A DNA stretch of 64,000 bases from Spirochaetota bacterium (GTDB lineage Bacteria > Spirochaetota > Spirochaetia > Treponematales > UBA12059), in assembly GCA_018262985.1 (NCBI GenBank), contig JADFDI010000005.1:159286-223285 (forward strand), written 5' to 3'. The notes under the pieces are model-generated. The model was not told the origin of the DNA and did not search any database. It was given only the letters and a program-made list of their open reading frames with translations. Of this stretch, positions 9,659 through 19,922 are shown one piece after another (the stretch's first letter is position 1; the number at the start of each line of letters is the position of its first letter). The position numbers and the translations under genes were made by a program.

Positions 9659-10818
9659 TGGTCGTCGCAGCGCTCTGCTTCCTGGTGCCCGTGGCGCTCC
9701 TGTTCGTCAAGGAGAAGGTTCCGCTCGCCTCGCGCTGGAGCCCCCTCGTGGCCAGCTACGCGGCGGGCCTTGTGCTGGGTAACCTCGGCATCCTGCCCGA
9801 AGGAGCGGCGGCGTCGCTCGACCTGGCTTCCTCGATCGCGGTGATCGTCGCCATCCCCCTCCTCCTGCTCTCCACCGACCTTCAGGCGATGCGGCGGCTC
9901 GGAGGGAAGGCCGGCCTTTCGTTCGCCCTGGCGGCCTTCGCCGCCGCGCTCATGGCGTCGGTCGGGCACGCCGTCCTCCGGGGCGTCGTACCCGAGTCCT
10001 GGAAGGTGGCCGGCATGCTGGTCGGCGTCTACACAGGCGGCACCCCGAACCTCGCCGCGATCCGGACCGCGCTCGAGGTGGACCGCACGACCTACCTCGG
10101 CGTCCACACCGCGGACCTGGCCTTGGGCGCCCTCTACATCCTGGCCGCCATCACCTTCCTGCCGAAGGCGCTCCGCAGGCTCCTTCCGGTCCGGGGCGTC
10201 GCAGCGGCGGACGGTCCTCGGGACCGCGACGGAGGCGCCGAGGGACGCACGATCGAGGAAGAGTCCTTCACGGTCCTGTTCGAGAAGGGGACGCCGCCGC
10301 GCCTGGCTCTGGCCCTGGGCTTCACGGTCCTCGCGGTCGGGGCGGCGATGGGCATCTCGATGCTGGTGCCGAAGGACTGGGAGACCATGACGGTCATCCT
10401 CGCGGTGACCACCTTCAGCCTGCTCGGCAGCCTGGCGCCGCGCCTCCGGAGCATCCCGAGGACCTTCAAGCTCGGCGAGTACTTTCTGCTGGTGTTCTGC
10501 GTGGCCGTCGGAGCCATGGCGGACCTCTCGCTGCTCGCGGGAGCCGCGGCCATCTCGCTCGTCTACGTCGCCATCGCCATGTTCGGGGCCTTCCTGGTGC
10601 ACGCGGCGCTGGCCGCCGTTTTCCGGATCGACGCCGACACCATGCTGGTCACCTCGGTCAGCGCGATCTGCTCGCCGCCCTTCGTCGGGCTCGTGGCGAC
10701 CTCGATGAAGCGGCGCGACCTGATCCTGCCGGGCATCACGACGGGCATACTCGGTTACGCCATCGGGAACTACCTCGGAATCGCGCTAGCGCAGGCGCTA
10801 CGCGTGATCCTCCCTTGA
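9658..10818 (+). CDS. DUF819 family integral membrane protein
   Basis: GVYTGGTPNLAAIRTALEV and FVGLVATSMKRRDLILPGITTGILGYAIGNYLG are characteristic of DUF819 (YjcL-like). Start overlaps the upstream stop (TGATG). Confidence 0.85.
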   Translation: MVVAALCFLVPVALLFVKEKVPLASRWSPLVASYAAGLVLGNLGILPEGAAASLDLASSIAVIVAIPLLLLSTDLQAMRRLGGKAGLSFALAAFAAALMASVGHAVLRGVVPESWKVAGMLVGVYTGGTPNLAAIRTALEVDRTTYLGVHTADLALGALYILAAITFLPKALRRLLPVRGVAAADGPRDRDGGAEGRTIEEESFTVLFEKGTPPRLALALGFTVLAVGAAMGISMLVPKDWETMTVILAVTTFSLLGSLAPRLRSIPRTFKLGEYFLLVFCVAVGAMADLSLLAGAAAISLVYVAIAMFGAFLVHAALAAVFRIDADTMLVTSVSAICSPPFVGLVATSMKRRDLILPGITTGILGYAIGNYLGIALAQALRVILP

Positions 10819-12087
10819 CGCGCCCGGCATGACCGTACCGGCGTCGCGGGCGCGCGCCGCGGCCCGGCGCTCGGCGCCGGCGAGCAGGTAGAGGCCGGCA
10901 GAGGCGCCGAGGGCCAGGGCCGCGGACAGGATCCACATCGCCGGGGGGCCGGAAGCTTCCAGCACGCGACCGCCCACCGGGCCGGAGGCGCTGTAGCCGA
11001 GGCTGCCGACTATGGGCAGGATGGCGGCGAAGCGGCCGCGGTGCGACATGGGGGTGTGGTTTGCGACGTAGGCCGGCTCGTTCGTGGCGTTGACGATTTC
11101 TCCGATCGTCCAGAGCGCGGTCGAGGCGAAGAAAAGCCAGGGCGAGCGGACGAAGGCCAGCATCCCGAAGCCGAGGGCGTAGAGCACGCCCGCGAAGGCG
11201 ACGTTCGCCACGGGCTTGAAGCGCTTCAGCGCGGCGACGATCGGCGCGTTGAGCGCGATGACCATGAGGGCGTTGAGCGTCATGAGCGAGCCGTAGAGCG
11301 CCGCGCCTTTGTCGCCGAAGAGCTCGCCCGCCTGCAGGGGCAGCGCGAAGCGGTGCTGGGCGTAGACGAAGCCGTACCAGGTGGTCAGCAGGGTGAAGAC
11401 CACCAGGAAGCCTCGCGAGCGCAGGGCTGAGAACAGGTTGCCTTCGTGCGCCTTCTCGGACGAATCGCTCCGGAGGCTCCGCTCGATGGCGGCCCGGTCC
11501 GGCTTCGTCTCCGGGACCAGCGCGACGACGAGGGTCGAGGCCGCGAGCGCGGCGATGCCGTTTCCCCAGAAAAGCCAGGATGGCGCCTTCTCGAACAGGA
11601 AGCCCGCGATCAGGGGGCCGCCCGCGAAGCCGAGGTTGTGCCCGAGGTAGAGCAGGCTGTACGAGGCCTGGCGGTTCTCCGGCGTCGTCACGTCGGTCGT
11701 CATGGCCGAGCGCGCCGGGTCGGTGACGCCGTCGCAGGCAAGGTAGAGCAGCACGAATACGGGAAGGAAGGCGGAGAGCCTGAACGAGCCGGCGAGGGCC
11801 AGGAAGGCTCCGGCGCCGAGCTGGCTGGCCAGCATGACCTTCCGGCGGCCGATCCGGTCGGCGAGCTTGCCGCCGAGCATGGAGCCCGGCAGGTAGGCGA
11901 GGCTCGCCGCGAAGAGCCAGTCGCCGGCCTCGCGTTGCGACATCCCGAGGATGCGCGTCAGGTAGAGGGTCAGGAAGGGAAAGACGAAGATGCCGAGGCC
12001 GTTCAGCACCTCGGCCGCGAAGAGGGCGTAGACCGGTCGCGGGAGACCGCGGTAGATGGAAAAACTGGCGGCGAATCGGCGGAGCAT
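10798..12087 (-). CDS. MFS transporter
   Basis: MLRRFAASFSIYRGLPRPVYALFAAEVLNGLGIFVFPFLTLYLTRILG ... GGKLADRIGRRKVML (MFS loop 2-3 motif); 12 hydrophobic helices. Upstream part of the 838-aa ORF is artefactual. Confidence 0.88.
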   Translation of the reverse strand: MLRRFAASFSIYRGLPRPVYALFAAEVLNGLGIFVFPFLTLYLTRILGMSQREAGDWLFAASLAYLPGSMLGGKLADRIGRRKVMLASQLGAGAFLALAGSFRLSAFLPVFVLLYLACDGVTDPARSAMTTDVTTPENRQASYSLLYLGHNLGFAGGPLIAGFLFEKAPSWLFWGNGIAALAASTLVVALVPETKPDRAAIERSLRSDSSEKAHEGNLFSALRSRGFLVVFTLLTTWYGFVYAQHRFALPLQAGELFGDKGAALYGSLMTLNALMVIALNAPIVAALKRFKPVANVAFAGVLYALGFGMLAFVRSPWLFFASTALWTIGEIVNATNEPAYVANHTPMSHRGRFAAILPIVGSLGYSASGPVGGRVLEASGPPAMWILSAALALGASAGLYLLAGAERRAAARARDAGTVMPGASREDHA

Positions 12088-12211
12088 CGTTGGAGGATGA
12101 CAGGGAGCCCCCCCGCGCGTCCAGAGAGCGGAGACGGAAAAGGAACAAGCTCTGTCCCCGATTTGCGCGAACTCGGTCCGCTCCGCCCGAGCTCCGTCCC
12201 CGCGGCGGCGC

Positions 12212-12240
12212 TTGCCGACGCTTCCCCGCGGCGCTACAGT
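12212..12240 (+). promoter_or_regulatory. Putative sigma70 promoter of galU (leaderless geometry)
   Basis: TTGCCG-N17-TACAGT; ATG starts 6 nt after the -10. Confidence 0.55.
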
Positions 12241-12246
12241 GGCGGC

Positions 12247-13086
12247 ATGAAGGGAATCATCATCGCCGCGGGCTACGGGACCCGCTTCCTCCCGGTCACC
12301 AAGACCATCCCGAAGGAAATGCTGCCCATCCTGACCCGGCCGTCGATCGCCTACGTGCTGGACGAATTCGTGGCCTCGGGCATCGAGGACGTGGTCGTGG
12401 TCACGAGCCGCCGCAAGAAGGTACTGGACGACTATTTCGACCGCGAGGTCGAGCTCGAGGAGATATTCCGGCGCGAGGGCCGGGCGGACAAGCTCGCGCT
12501 GATCGCTCCCCCGAAGCTCAAGGTCGCCTTCGTCAGGCAGGCGGAGATGCGCGGCACGGGCCATGCCCTGCTCATGGCCGCTCCCCTGCTCGGCGGCGAG
12601 CCGGCCGTCGTCGCGTATCCCGACGACCTCCACGTCGGGAATCCGCCGCTCGCCCGCCAGCTGATCGAAACCTGGGAGCGTACCGGCTGTTCGGTGCTTT
12701 CGACGATGCACGAGAGCGGCGACGTGAGCCGTTACGGCGTGGTCGACCCGGCGCCGGACGGCGTTCACCTGAAAGGTTTCGTGGAAAAGCCCGGCAAGGG
12801 AACGGAGCCCAGCCACGACATCTCGCTCGGCCGCTACCTCTACACGCCCGAGTTCTTCGACTACCTCGCGGAGGGCTGGAAGTCCCACGGCGCGGGCGAG
12901 TATTACCACACCGGCGCGCTCGACCGCTTGATCGCGGAAGGCAAGGTCGCGTATCGCCGGGTCGAGGGAACGAGGCTCGATACGGGAGAACCTTCGGGCT
13001 ACCTGGAAGCGATCCTGGGCGCCGCCTGGGACGACCCTTCGCTGCGCCCGGTGGTCGAGCGCTTTGTCGCGTCCCGAAAGGCCTGA
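12247..13086 (+). CDS. galU: UTP--glucose-1-phosphate uridylyltransferase
   Basis: MKGIIIAAGYGTRFLPVTKTIPKEMLPILTRPSIAYVLDEFVASGI. Confidence 0.93.
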   Translation: MKGIIIAAGYGTRFLPVTKTIPKEMLPILTRPSIAYVLDEFVASGIEDVVVVTSRRKKVLDDYFDREVELEEIFRREGRADKLALIAPPKLKVAFVRQAEMRGTGHALLMAAPLLGGEPAVVAYPDDLHVGNPPLARQLIETWERTGCSVLSTMHESGDVSRYGVVDPAPDGVHLKGFVEKPGKGTEPSHDISLGRYLYTPEFFDYLAEGWKSHGAGEYYHTGALDRLIAEGKVAYRRVEGTRLDTGEPSGYLEAILGAAWDDPSLRPVVERFVASRKA

Positions 13087-13096
13087 GGAGGGCGTC

Positions 13097-14137
13097 GTGC
13101 CCGACACCCGGCTCGCGGCGATCGCCTTCGTCGACCTCGACGACTTCGCCGACCTCGTCGCCTCTGACGAGAGGACCGCGCTCGCGCTGCTCAAGCGCTT
13201 CCGCGATCTGGCCGATCCCCTGGTCGCCGAACATGGGGGCGAGCTCGTCGACGCGACGAACGACGAGCTCATGGTCCTGTTCGACAGCGCCCTTTCGGCC
13301 CTGCAGTTCGCCATGCACCTGCGCCTGGCGACGCGCGTCGGACCGGAGCCGTTGCGCGTCCGCGCCGGCGTCCACCTCGGCGAGATCTGGCGCGACGGCG
13401 CCCGCGTCTACGGCAACGGGGTGAACGTCGCCGCCCGCGTCAAGCAGGAAGCCCGCGGCGGAGACATCCTGGTTTCGGAGGACGTCTGGCGTCAGGTTTC
13501 CAACAAGCTGGAGCTCCGGGCCCGCGAGATCAAGGGTTCCGGCCTCAAGAACATCGAGCGGGACTTGGTCCTCTGGCGCCTGGAGGACGAAGGAAGCGCG
13601 GCGAGCGAGGACCAGGCTCCCTCGGCGGAGCCGCGGGCCGGCGCTTCGGAACCGGACGGTGACGAGGCCTCGAGGCCCGCCGCGCGGGACGGGTCGGACT
13701 CATCCGGCAAACGCGTCCGAGAAGCCCTCGAGGCCGCCCTCCTGCGCGGAGCCGAGGCCCGCAGGCGCGACGAGGGGGCGTCAGAGCGGTTCGCGGATCT
13801 CGGCGCCCTCGAGAAGCTCGGCCTCGAGGTCGACGTAGCCGCGGACGAGAATGGTTCCGCCCGGATGACCTTGCGCCCGAGGGGCGAAACCGGGGCGGCC
13901 CGTCGCGAGCGCCTGTACGCTCTCCGTGAGAAGGCTGTTTCGCGAATGGTGCGCGGCGCGCTGGCCGGCCTCGCCTTCGGCTTCTTCGCGTGGCAGGTCA
14001 ACAGCCTCTGGCTTTGGGGCACCGCCATCCTGCTCGGCTTCATTCCGGCCGTTTCGGGGCTCGGGCGGCTGGTGGAGGCGAACGGTCAGATCAAAGCGGC
14101 CGAAAAAGGCGATTCCGGCGGGAACCTTCCAGGTTGA
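13097..14137 (+). CDS. Class III nucleotide cyclase homology domain protein with C-terminal 2TM region
   Basis: LAAIAFVDLDDFADLVASDE...DATNDELMVLF...RAGVHLGEIWRDGARVYGNGVNVAARV; C-terminal two hydrophobic segments. GTG start. Confidence 0.82.
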   Translation: MPDTRLAAIAFVDLDDFADLVASDERTALALLKRFRDLADPLVAEHGGELVDATNDELMVLFDSALSALQFAMHLRLATRVGPEPLRVRAGVHLGEIWRDGARVYGNGVNVAARVKQEARGGDILVSEDVWRQVSNKLELRAREIKGSGLKNIERDLVLWRLEDEGSAASEDQAPSAEPRAGASEPDGDEASRPAARDGSDSSGKRVREALEAALLRGAEARRRDEGASERFADLGALEKLGLEVDVAADENGSARMTLRPRGETGAARRERLYALREKAVSRMVRGALAGLAFGFFAWQVNSLWLWGTAILLGFIPAVSGLGRLVEANGQIKAAEKGDSGGNLPG

Positions 14138-14177
14138 GGCCGCGCCGGGGTTCCCGCGATCCGAAACCCGAGGCTCC

Positions 14178-14822
14178 CTACATTCCCACCGGGAAGAGGC
14201 TGCCCTGCTTGTCGCGGAGCCGGTCTTCGATGGCGTGCACGATGTTCCGGAGCGCCCGGCTTTCGGCGACGAAGTCCAGCCTGTCCCCGGGCACGACGAG
14301 GACGGGCGCCAGCTCGAAGTTGTCGATCCATTCCTCGTAGAGGCGGTTAAGCCCGGCGAGGTACTCGTCGGGAATGGCCGCTTCCATCTCGCGGCCGCGC
14401 TTCGCGATGCGCTTCCGGAGGGTGGGGACGGAGCAGCGCAGGTAGACCACGAGGTCCGGCGGCGGCAGCAGTTCCGCCACGGTCCGGTATAGCTCCGAAT
14501 AGGTTCCCCAGTCCTGGTCGCTCATGTTGCCCTGCTCGTGCAGGTTCCTCGCGAAAACCAGGGCGTCCTCGTACAAGGATCTGTCCTGCACGACGGACCA
14601 CGGGTCGTCCATGAGGGCCCGGTGCGAACGGGTGCGGTGCGTCAGGAAGAAGACCTGGGAGTTGAAGGCCCAGCGCTTCATGTCGCCGTAGAAGTCGGCC
14701 AGGTAGGGATTTTCCGCGACCGGCTCGTAATAAGGGCGGAAGCCCAGCCGCTCGGCCAGCAGGCCGACCAGGGTCGACTTGCCGGCGCCGATGTTGCCCG
14801 CCAGGACCACGTATTTTTTCAT
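14178..14822 (-). CDS. Deoxynucleoside kinase
   Basis: MKKYVVLAGNIGAGKSTLVGLLAERLGFRPYYEPVAENPYLADFYGDMKRWAFNSQVFFLTHR...QDRSLYEDALVFA (dGK/dCK family). Confidence 0.92.
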   Translation of the reverse strand: MKKYVVLAGNIGAGKSTLVGLLAERLGFRPYYEPVAENPYLADFYGDMKRWAFNSQVFFLTHRTRSHRALMDDPWSVVQDRSLYEDALVFARNLHEQGNMSDQDWGTYSELYRTVAELLPPPDLVVYLRCSVPTLRKRIAKRGREMEAAIPDEYLAGLNRLYEEWIDNFELAPVLVVPGDRLDFVAESRALRNIVHAIEDRLRDKQGSLFPVGM

Positions 14823-14993
14823 GCCTTCCGCTCGCTCCGCCGCGCACCTGAGTGGGTCCGTCCCCGTTCCATGGGCCAGAGGATAGACGGAGCGGGGCTC
14901 CGTCGGCAAGGCCGGGCGGCCGCGACGGGCGTTATCCTGCCCGAAGGACTATACTGTCATCGAGGACGCGCCCCGGGCGCGGAAGGAGGGGCC

Positions 14994-15299
14994 GTGCACG
15001 CCCTGCTCGTAAGGATCAAGGTCAAGGCCGAGCGGCTCGAAGAGTTCGTGGAGGCGACCATGGACAACGCCAAAGCCTCGAGCCTGGAGCCTGGAGTCCT
15101 GCGCTTCGACCTGCTCAGGTCGTCGGACGATCCGACGCGCTTCCTCCTGTACGAGGTATACCGCGACGCGGAGGCTCCCGCCCGGCACAAGGAAACCGCG
15201 CACTACCTGGCCTGGCGGGACGCCTGCGAGCCGATGCTGGACGGTCCGAGGATCCGCGAGACCTTCGCGGGGGTCTTCGTGTCGGATCCGCGCGGCTAG
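14994..15299 (+). CDS. Antibiotic biosynthesis monooxygenase (ABM) domain protein
   Basis: VRIKVKAERLEEFVEATMDNAKASSLEPGVLRFDLLRSSDDPTRFLLYEVYRDAEAPARHKETAHYLAW; GTG start with SD. Confidence 0.87.
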   Translation: MHALLVRIKVKAERLEEFVEATMDNAKASSLEPGVLRFDLLRSSDDPTRFLLYEVYRDAEAPARHKETAHYLAWRDACEPMLDGPRIRETFAGVFVSDPRG

Positions 15300-15375
15300 G
15301 CGCGGATCCGTTCCGGGCCGGGCGCGCCCTTGCCCGGCGCGCCCGAATCGGGCTACATAAACGTCGGAGGTGATT

Positions 15376-15861
<486 letters not shown>

Positions 15862-15911
15862 CGTTCGGGCGCTGACGCTCTGGCGCGCGAAAGTCATTGC
15901 GGGAGGTTGCT

Positions 15912-16334
15912 ATGGTAAAGTCGATCGTGGCCCTCGCGGTAGCCCTCGTTCTGGCGACCGCGGTTCCGGCGCAGACGATCACGTTCGGCATGGGCGATCC
16001 CAAGCTCGACGCTTCGCTCAACGAGCTGAACGTCAGCGCGAAGCTCGACCTGCCCCGATTCTGGGGCGAGGTTTCGCTGACCTGGGGCGTGCCGGCGAAG
16101 CAGGTCGCCGCTCTGGCCGCCGAGTTCCAGCCCGCGGAAATCTATCTCGCGGCCGGCCTGGCCAAGCTCTCGAAGAAGCCGCTGGACACGGTGCTGGCCC
16201 AATACCGCAAGGCGAAGGCCAAAGGCTGGGGCGCCCTGGCCAGGTCGCTCGGCATCAAACCCGGCTCCAAGGGTTTCAAGGACCTGATGGCCAAGGTCGA
16301 AACATCCAAGGGAAAGCTCAAGGGGAAGAAGTAG
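15912..16334 (+). CDS. Small secreted protein of unknown function
   Basis: 140 aa, signal peptide MVKSIVALAVALVLATAVPAQ, SD GGGAGG. Confidence 0.75.
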   Translation: MVKSIVALAVALVLATAVPAQTITFGMGDPKLDASLNELNVSAKLDLPRFWGEVSLTWGVPAKQVAALAAEFQPAEIYLAAGLAKLSKKPLDTVLAQYRKAKAKGWGALARSLGIKPGSKGFKDLMAKVETSKGKLKGKK

Positions 16335-16896
16335 CGCGGGCCCAGGCGGCGCCCGCCCGGACGGCTCGCTCGCGGACCGGGCAAGCCGGGACGTGCGCGC
16401 CGTCTAGGTAGCCGGAGCTCATCAGGAACTCGCCCGTGATCTCTCCGCCGGTGAAGACGAAGGTCCGCTTGAAGAGCTTCACCCACTCCTCCTTGGGGCG
16501 CGGATGGTGCGCGTCCAGCCAGGCGCCGAAGGACGGGTAGGACGGGCGGAGCGCGACAAGGCGGCGGGCGTTCTCGATGGCCGCCCCGATCTTCAGCCGG
16601 TTGCGGATGATGCCGGGGTCGGCCAGGAGCCGCTCAAGGTCGGCGGGGCCGTAGGAGGCGATGCGCTCCACCTCGAAGCCCTCGTAGGCGCGGTCGAAGG
16701 CGGCGCGCTTTTTCAGGATCGTCGACCACGAGAGCCCCGCCTGGTTGATCTCGAGGACGAGCAGGCGGAAGAGCCCGCGCTCGTCCCCGATCGGAAATCC
16801 GTATTCGCGGTCGTGGTAGTCCCGGTTCGGATCGCCGATCGGGCGCGCGGCGACCCAGCCGCAGTAGCCGGGCAGCGGTTCGGTCGACTCGCTCAA
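16318..16896 (-). CDS. tag: DNA-3-methyladenine glycosylase I
   Basis: DYHDREYGFPIGDERGLFRLLVLEINQAGLSWSTILKKRAAFDRAYEGFEVERIASYGPADLERLLADPGIIRNRLKI. TTG start with SD. Confidence 0.9.
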   Translation of the reverse strand: MSESTEPLPGYCGWVAARPIGDPNRDYHDREYGFPIGDERGLFRLLVLEINQAGLSWSTILKKRAAFDRAYEGFEVERIASYGPADLERLLADPGIIRNRLKIGAAIENARRLVALRPSYPSFGAWLDAHHPRPKEEWVKLFKRTFVFTGGEITGEFLMSSGYLDGAHVPACPVRERAVRAGAAWARATSSP

Positions 16897-16957
16897 GCTC
16901 CGTCCCTCCTCGACCGCGCGCCGCCCGCCCGGGCCTGCTGCCTCGGAGCGGGAAGCG

Positions 16958-18115
16958 TCATTTCCGGGGCGGATCGACGGTCGCGAACCATTCGAACCTT
17001 CCGTTCCGTATGATGATGACCGCGGCCGATTTGACCGGATTCCGCGCGGCGTCGAAGGCGAAGCGACCGGTCGGAAGGACGAGCTCCGTCGCGGCGATGG
17101 CGTCGCGGAGCGCCGGACCCGACACGGTGCCGGCGCTCCGGAGGCCCTCGATGATCACCCGCGCCGACTCGTAGCCGCACACGTCGATCAGGTCCGGATT
17201 TTCGCCGTATCGGAAGCGGTACGCGTCGGCGAAGCGCAGGCTCTCGGGCGACGCCGCTTCGGTATGCCAGTGGTTGATGAAGAACGAGCCTTCGAGCGCG
17301 TTCCCGGCCATTCGCACGAGCTCCGGGGAGTCCCAGCCGTCGATGCCGACGAAGCGGCCGCGGTAGCCGAGCTCCCGGGCCTGCGCCGCGACCGACGCCG
17401 CGTCGTTGTAGTAATCGGCGATGAAGATGAGGTCCGGGGCGGTTTCGATGATCGGGACCAGGATATCCTCGAAATCGTAGGCGCCCATCTCGTGCGACTC
17501 GAAGGCCGCGATCGCCCCGCCGCCCTCCGTGAAGGCGGCCCGGAAGGTTTCGGCGACGCCCTCCGCATAATCGTTGCCGCGCGCGAACACGCAGGCCGCG
17601 GTCCGGGCGCCGAGCGTCCCGAGGGCGAAGGTCGCGGCCATGGTTCCCTGGAAGGGATCGATGAACGCCGTCCGGAAGATGTAATCCCCGACCTCCGTCA
17701 CGCGCGGGTTCGTGGAGGTCGGCGAGACCATCGGGACGCCGCGCGCCTGGCAGATCGGCGCGCCCGCGAGCGAGATCTTCGACATGACGGCCCCGGCGAT
17801 CGCGATGGCGCCGTCGATCTCGATGGACGCCCGGTAGGCCGTGGCGCCTTCGGTCGCGTCGCCCTTGTCGTCGCGGGCGCGGAGCTCGAGCGGACGGCCG
17901 AGCGCCCCGCCCGCGGCGTTCGCCTCGTCGACGGCCAGGCGCATGCCGTTGAGCGCCGACGCGCCGAAAACTGCGCCGTAGCCCGTTAGCGGCAGGACGG
18001 CCCCGATCACGATAGGGGCGCCACCCGTCGTAGCCGGGGCGACCTGTCCGCTCGCGCAGGCGACCGACAGCAGCGTCGCGACGACGACCGGGAGCGGCGC
18101 GCTTCCTTTAATCAT
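16958..18115 (-). CDS. Branched-chain amino acid-type ABC transporter substrate-binding lipoprotein
   Basis: Lipobox LLSVAC; IVIGAVLPLTGYGAVFGASALNGMRLAVDEANAAGG (LivJ-like, Peripla_BP_6). Confidence 0.9.
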   Translation of the reverse strand: MIKGSAPLPVVVATLLSVACASGQVAPATTGGAPIVIGAVLPLTGYGAVFGASALNGMRLAVDEANAAGGALGRPLELRARDDKGDATEGATAYRASIEIDGAIAIAGAVMSKISLAGAPICQARGVPMVSPTSTNPRVTEVGDYIFRTAFIDPFQGTMAATFALGTLGARTAACVFARGNDYAEGVAETFRAAFTEGGGAIAAFESHEMGAYDFEDILVPIIETAPDLIFIADYYNDAASVAAQARELGYRGRFVGIDGWDSPELVRMAGNALEGSFFINHWHTEAASPESLRFADAYRFRYGENPDLIDVCGYESARVIIEGLRSAGTVSGPALRDAIAATELVLPTGRFAFDAARNPVKSAAVIIIRNGRFEWFATVDPPRK

Positions 18116-18146
18116 GCTGATACTCCATTGTCCGGCGGCCTGGCTT

Positions 18147-19784
18147 TCAATGATCTCCGCGCGCCGAGAGGCGAGCGTTCAGGTCTTCCATGCGTTTCAG
18201 GTTCTCCGCGCCGAGGGCTTCGAGCGAGGCGGCCCCCTCCATGATGGTTTCGCAGGCGGTCCGGACCTTGGCGGCCCCGTCGCGGAGCCCGGCCGCGACC
18301 ATCCTCGAGTCGGCCGATCTGGCGGCCGAATCCTTGAGGGCGGCGCCCGTGTCCTCGGTCGCCTTTCCCGAGCTTTCGGCGAGGGCTCCGAAGCCGTCGA
18401 CGGCCTCGCGGATGCCGGTAGTGCCCGCGGAGACTTCGGCGAGCCTGACGAGGATGCCGCCGAGCGCCTCCGAGACGTTCTGTATCTCCTCCGACATCCG
18501 GCCGAAAAACACGCGCGCCTCGTCGTTCGCGCCCGTGGCGTTCTCGACCGCGGTCTGGATGTCGGCAAGCAGCGTGGAGATGCCGCGGGATCCTTCGCCG
18601 GCTTCCTCGGACAAGGCGCGGATCTCCTCCGCGACCACCGCGAAGCCTTTCCCGGCGTCGCCGGCGTGCGCCGCCTCGATGGACGCGTTCATGCCGAGCA
18701 GGTTGGTCCGGCCGGAGACGTCGCCGATGAGGGTGTTGATCTCGTCCATGCGCTCGACCGCCTTGACGATGCCCTCGATGGCGGCGGCCAGCTCCTCGAT
18801 CCGCTCCTCGCCGCCGCGCGCCAGGTTGGCCAGGTCGTCGATGCCGCCCTTCCGTTTCGAGGAGGTCTCGTTTACCTCCTCGATGGCGTGGAGCATCTGC
18901 CCGATGGCCGCGGTGGCCTCGAGCACCCGGTTAGAGAAAGTCGAGAGCGAGGTCCGCACCCGCGCTTGCGCCTCCGCGGCCGAGCTCTCGTGCTCCGCCG
19001 CCGTCCCGAGCGTGTTGTCGAGCTCGTCGATGGCCGCGACTTCCCGCGACGCGACTTCGAGGAGGACCCGTGCGGAATCCGACAGGCCGGCGGCTGCGTT
19101 CGCGAGCCTCGTGCCGACCGCGATCGCCGATTCCCGGGCCTCCGCGGCCGCGACCATCATCGAATCGTACTGGCGCCGCGCGACCAGGGCGGAGCGCTCG
19201 CTCTCGTCCACCAGCGAGGCTTGCATGCCGATCGAGACGGCGGTGAAAGCGCCTCCGGTGACGACGAGCAGGGCGGAAGTGGCGAGCGACTGGATGGCGA
19301 GCTCGGTGACGGCGCCGTCGGCGGGAAGCGCGTCGAGCAGGTAGAGCGCGACGATGGCGGCGAGGTCGAGCGCGGCGATCGTCCAGGCTTGCCGGCGTTT
19401 CACCGCGAGCAAGCCGGTCAGGACGAGCAAGAAGGAACCGAGCGTGCCGAAGACGTAGCATTCATAGACGTCGCGGTATTCGTCGAATTTGATGGCGGCG
19501 AACATGACGCCGAAGAGGCCGTACAGGAACAGCGAAGAGGCGAGGCGGTATCGTCCCTTCGCCATGAGAAGGAGCGCGAGGCCGCAGAAGACGCAGAGCA
19601 GGAGCAGGAAGGCTCCGACGACGAACGCACCCGTGGCGAACATTAGGGAGCCGAGCGCGACGCCGAGAAGTCCGACGACCAGGGTGCTCGGGGCCAGCAG
19701 GCGGGCTTTCTTCCGGGTCCGGACGTCCGAATCGTCGTAGGGCGCCGTGAAAACGCGCATCAGGGCCGAAAGAGGGTTCGCCAT
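18147..19784 (-). CDS. Methyl-accepting chemotaxis protein
   Basis: IGDVSGRTNLLGMNASIEAAHAGDAGKGFAVVAEEIRALSEEAGEGSRGI hairpin-tip signature; N-terminal multi-TM region. Confidence 0.93.
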   Translation of the reverse strand: MANPLSALMRVFTAPYDDSDVRTRKKARLLAPSTLVVGLLGVALGSLMFATGAFVVGAFLLLLCVFCGLALLLMAKGRYRLASSLFLYGLFGVMFAAIKFDEYRDVYECYVFGTLGSFLLVLTGLLAVKRRQAWTIAALDLAAIVALYLLDALPADGAVTELAIQSLATSALLVVTGGAFTAVSIGMQASLVDESERSALVARRQYDSMMVAAAEARESAIAVGTRLANAAAGLSDSARVLLEVASREVAAIDELDNTLGTAAEHESSAAEAQARVRTSLSTFSNRVLEATAAIGQMLHAIEEVNETSSKRKGGIDDLANLARGGEERIEELAAAIEGIVKAVERMDEINTLIGDVSGRTNLLGMNASIEAAHAGDAGKGFAVVAEEIRALSEEAGEGSRGISTLLADIQTAVENATGANDEARVFFGRMSEEIQNVSEALGGILVRLAEVSAGTTGIREAVDGFGALAESSGKATEDTGAALKDSAARSADSRMVAAGLRDGAAKVRTACETIMEGAASLEALGAENLKRMEDLNARLSARGDH

Positions 19785-19922
19785 GGTGCCTCCGGGTTAT
19801 TTCGTCGCCGCCAAGTATCCGCCATCGCGGGCGGCGAGGCAAGCGCGACCGGAGTCCCCGTCCCGAAGGGGTGACGGCCCCGCCGGAACCGGACTTGGCG
19901 GGGGAAGCTCGGCCGGAGCGGC

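Noticed and set aside
10798-13314. 838-aa ORF as an MFS fusion protein
   Set aside because: N-terminal ~400 aa are antisense to galU; MFS starts at 12087.
15321-15349. CGGGCGCGCC-N7-GGCGCGCCCG hairpin as an intrinsic terminator
   Set aside because: Good stem but no U-tract; could equally be chance in GC-rich DNA.
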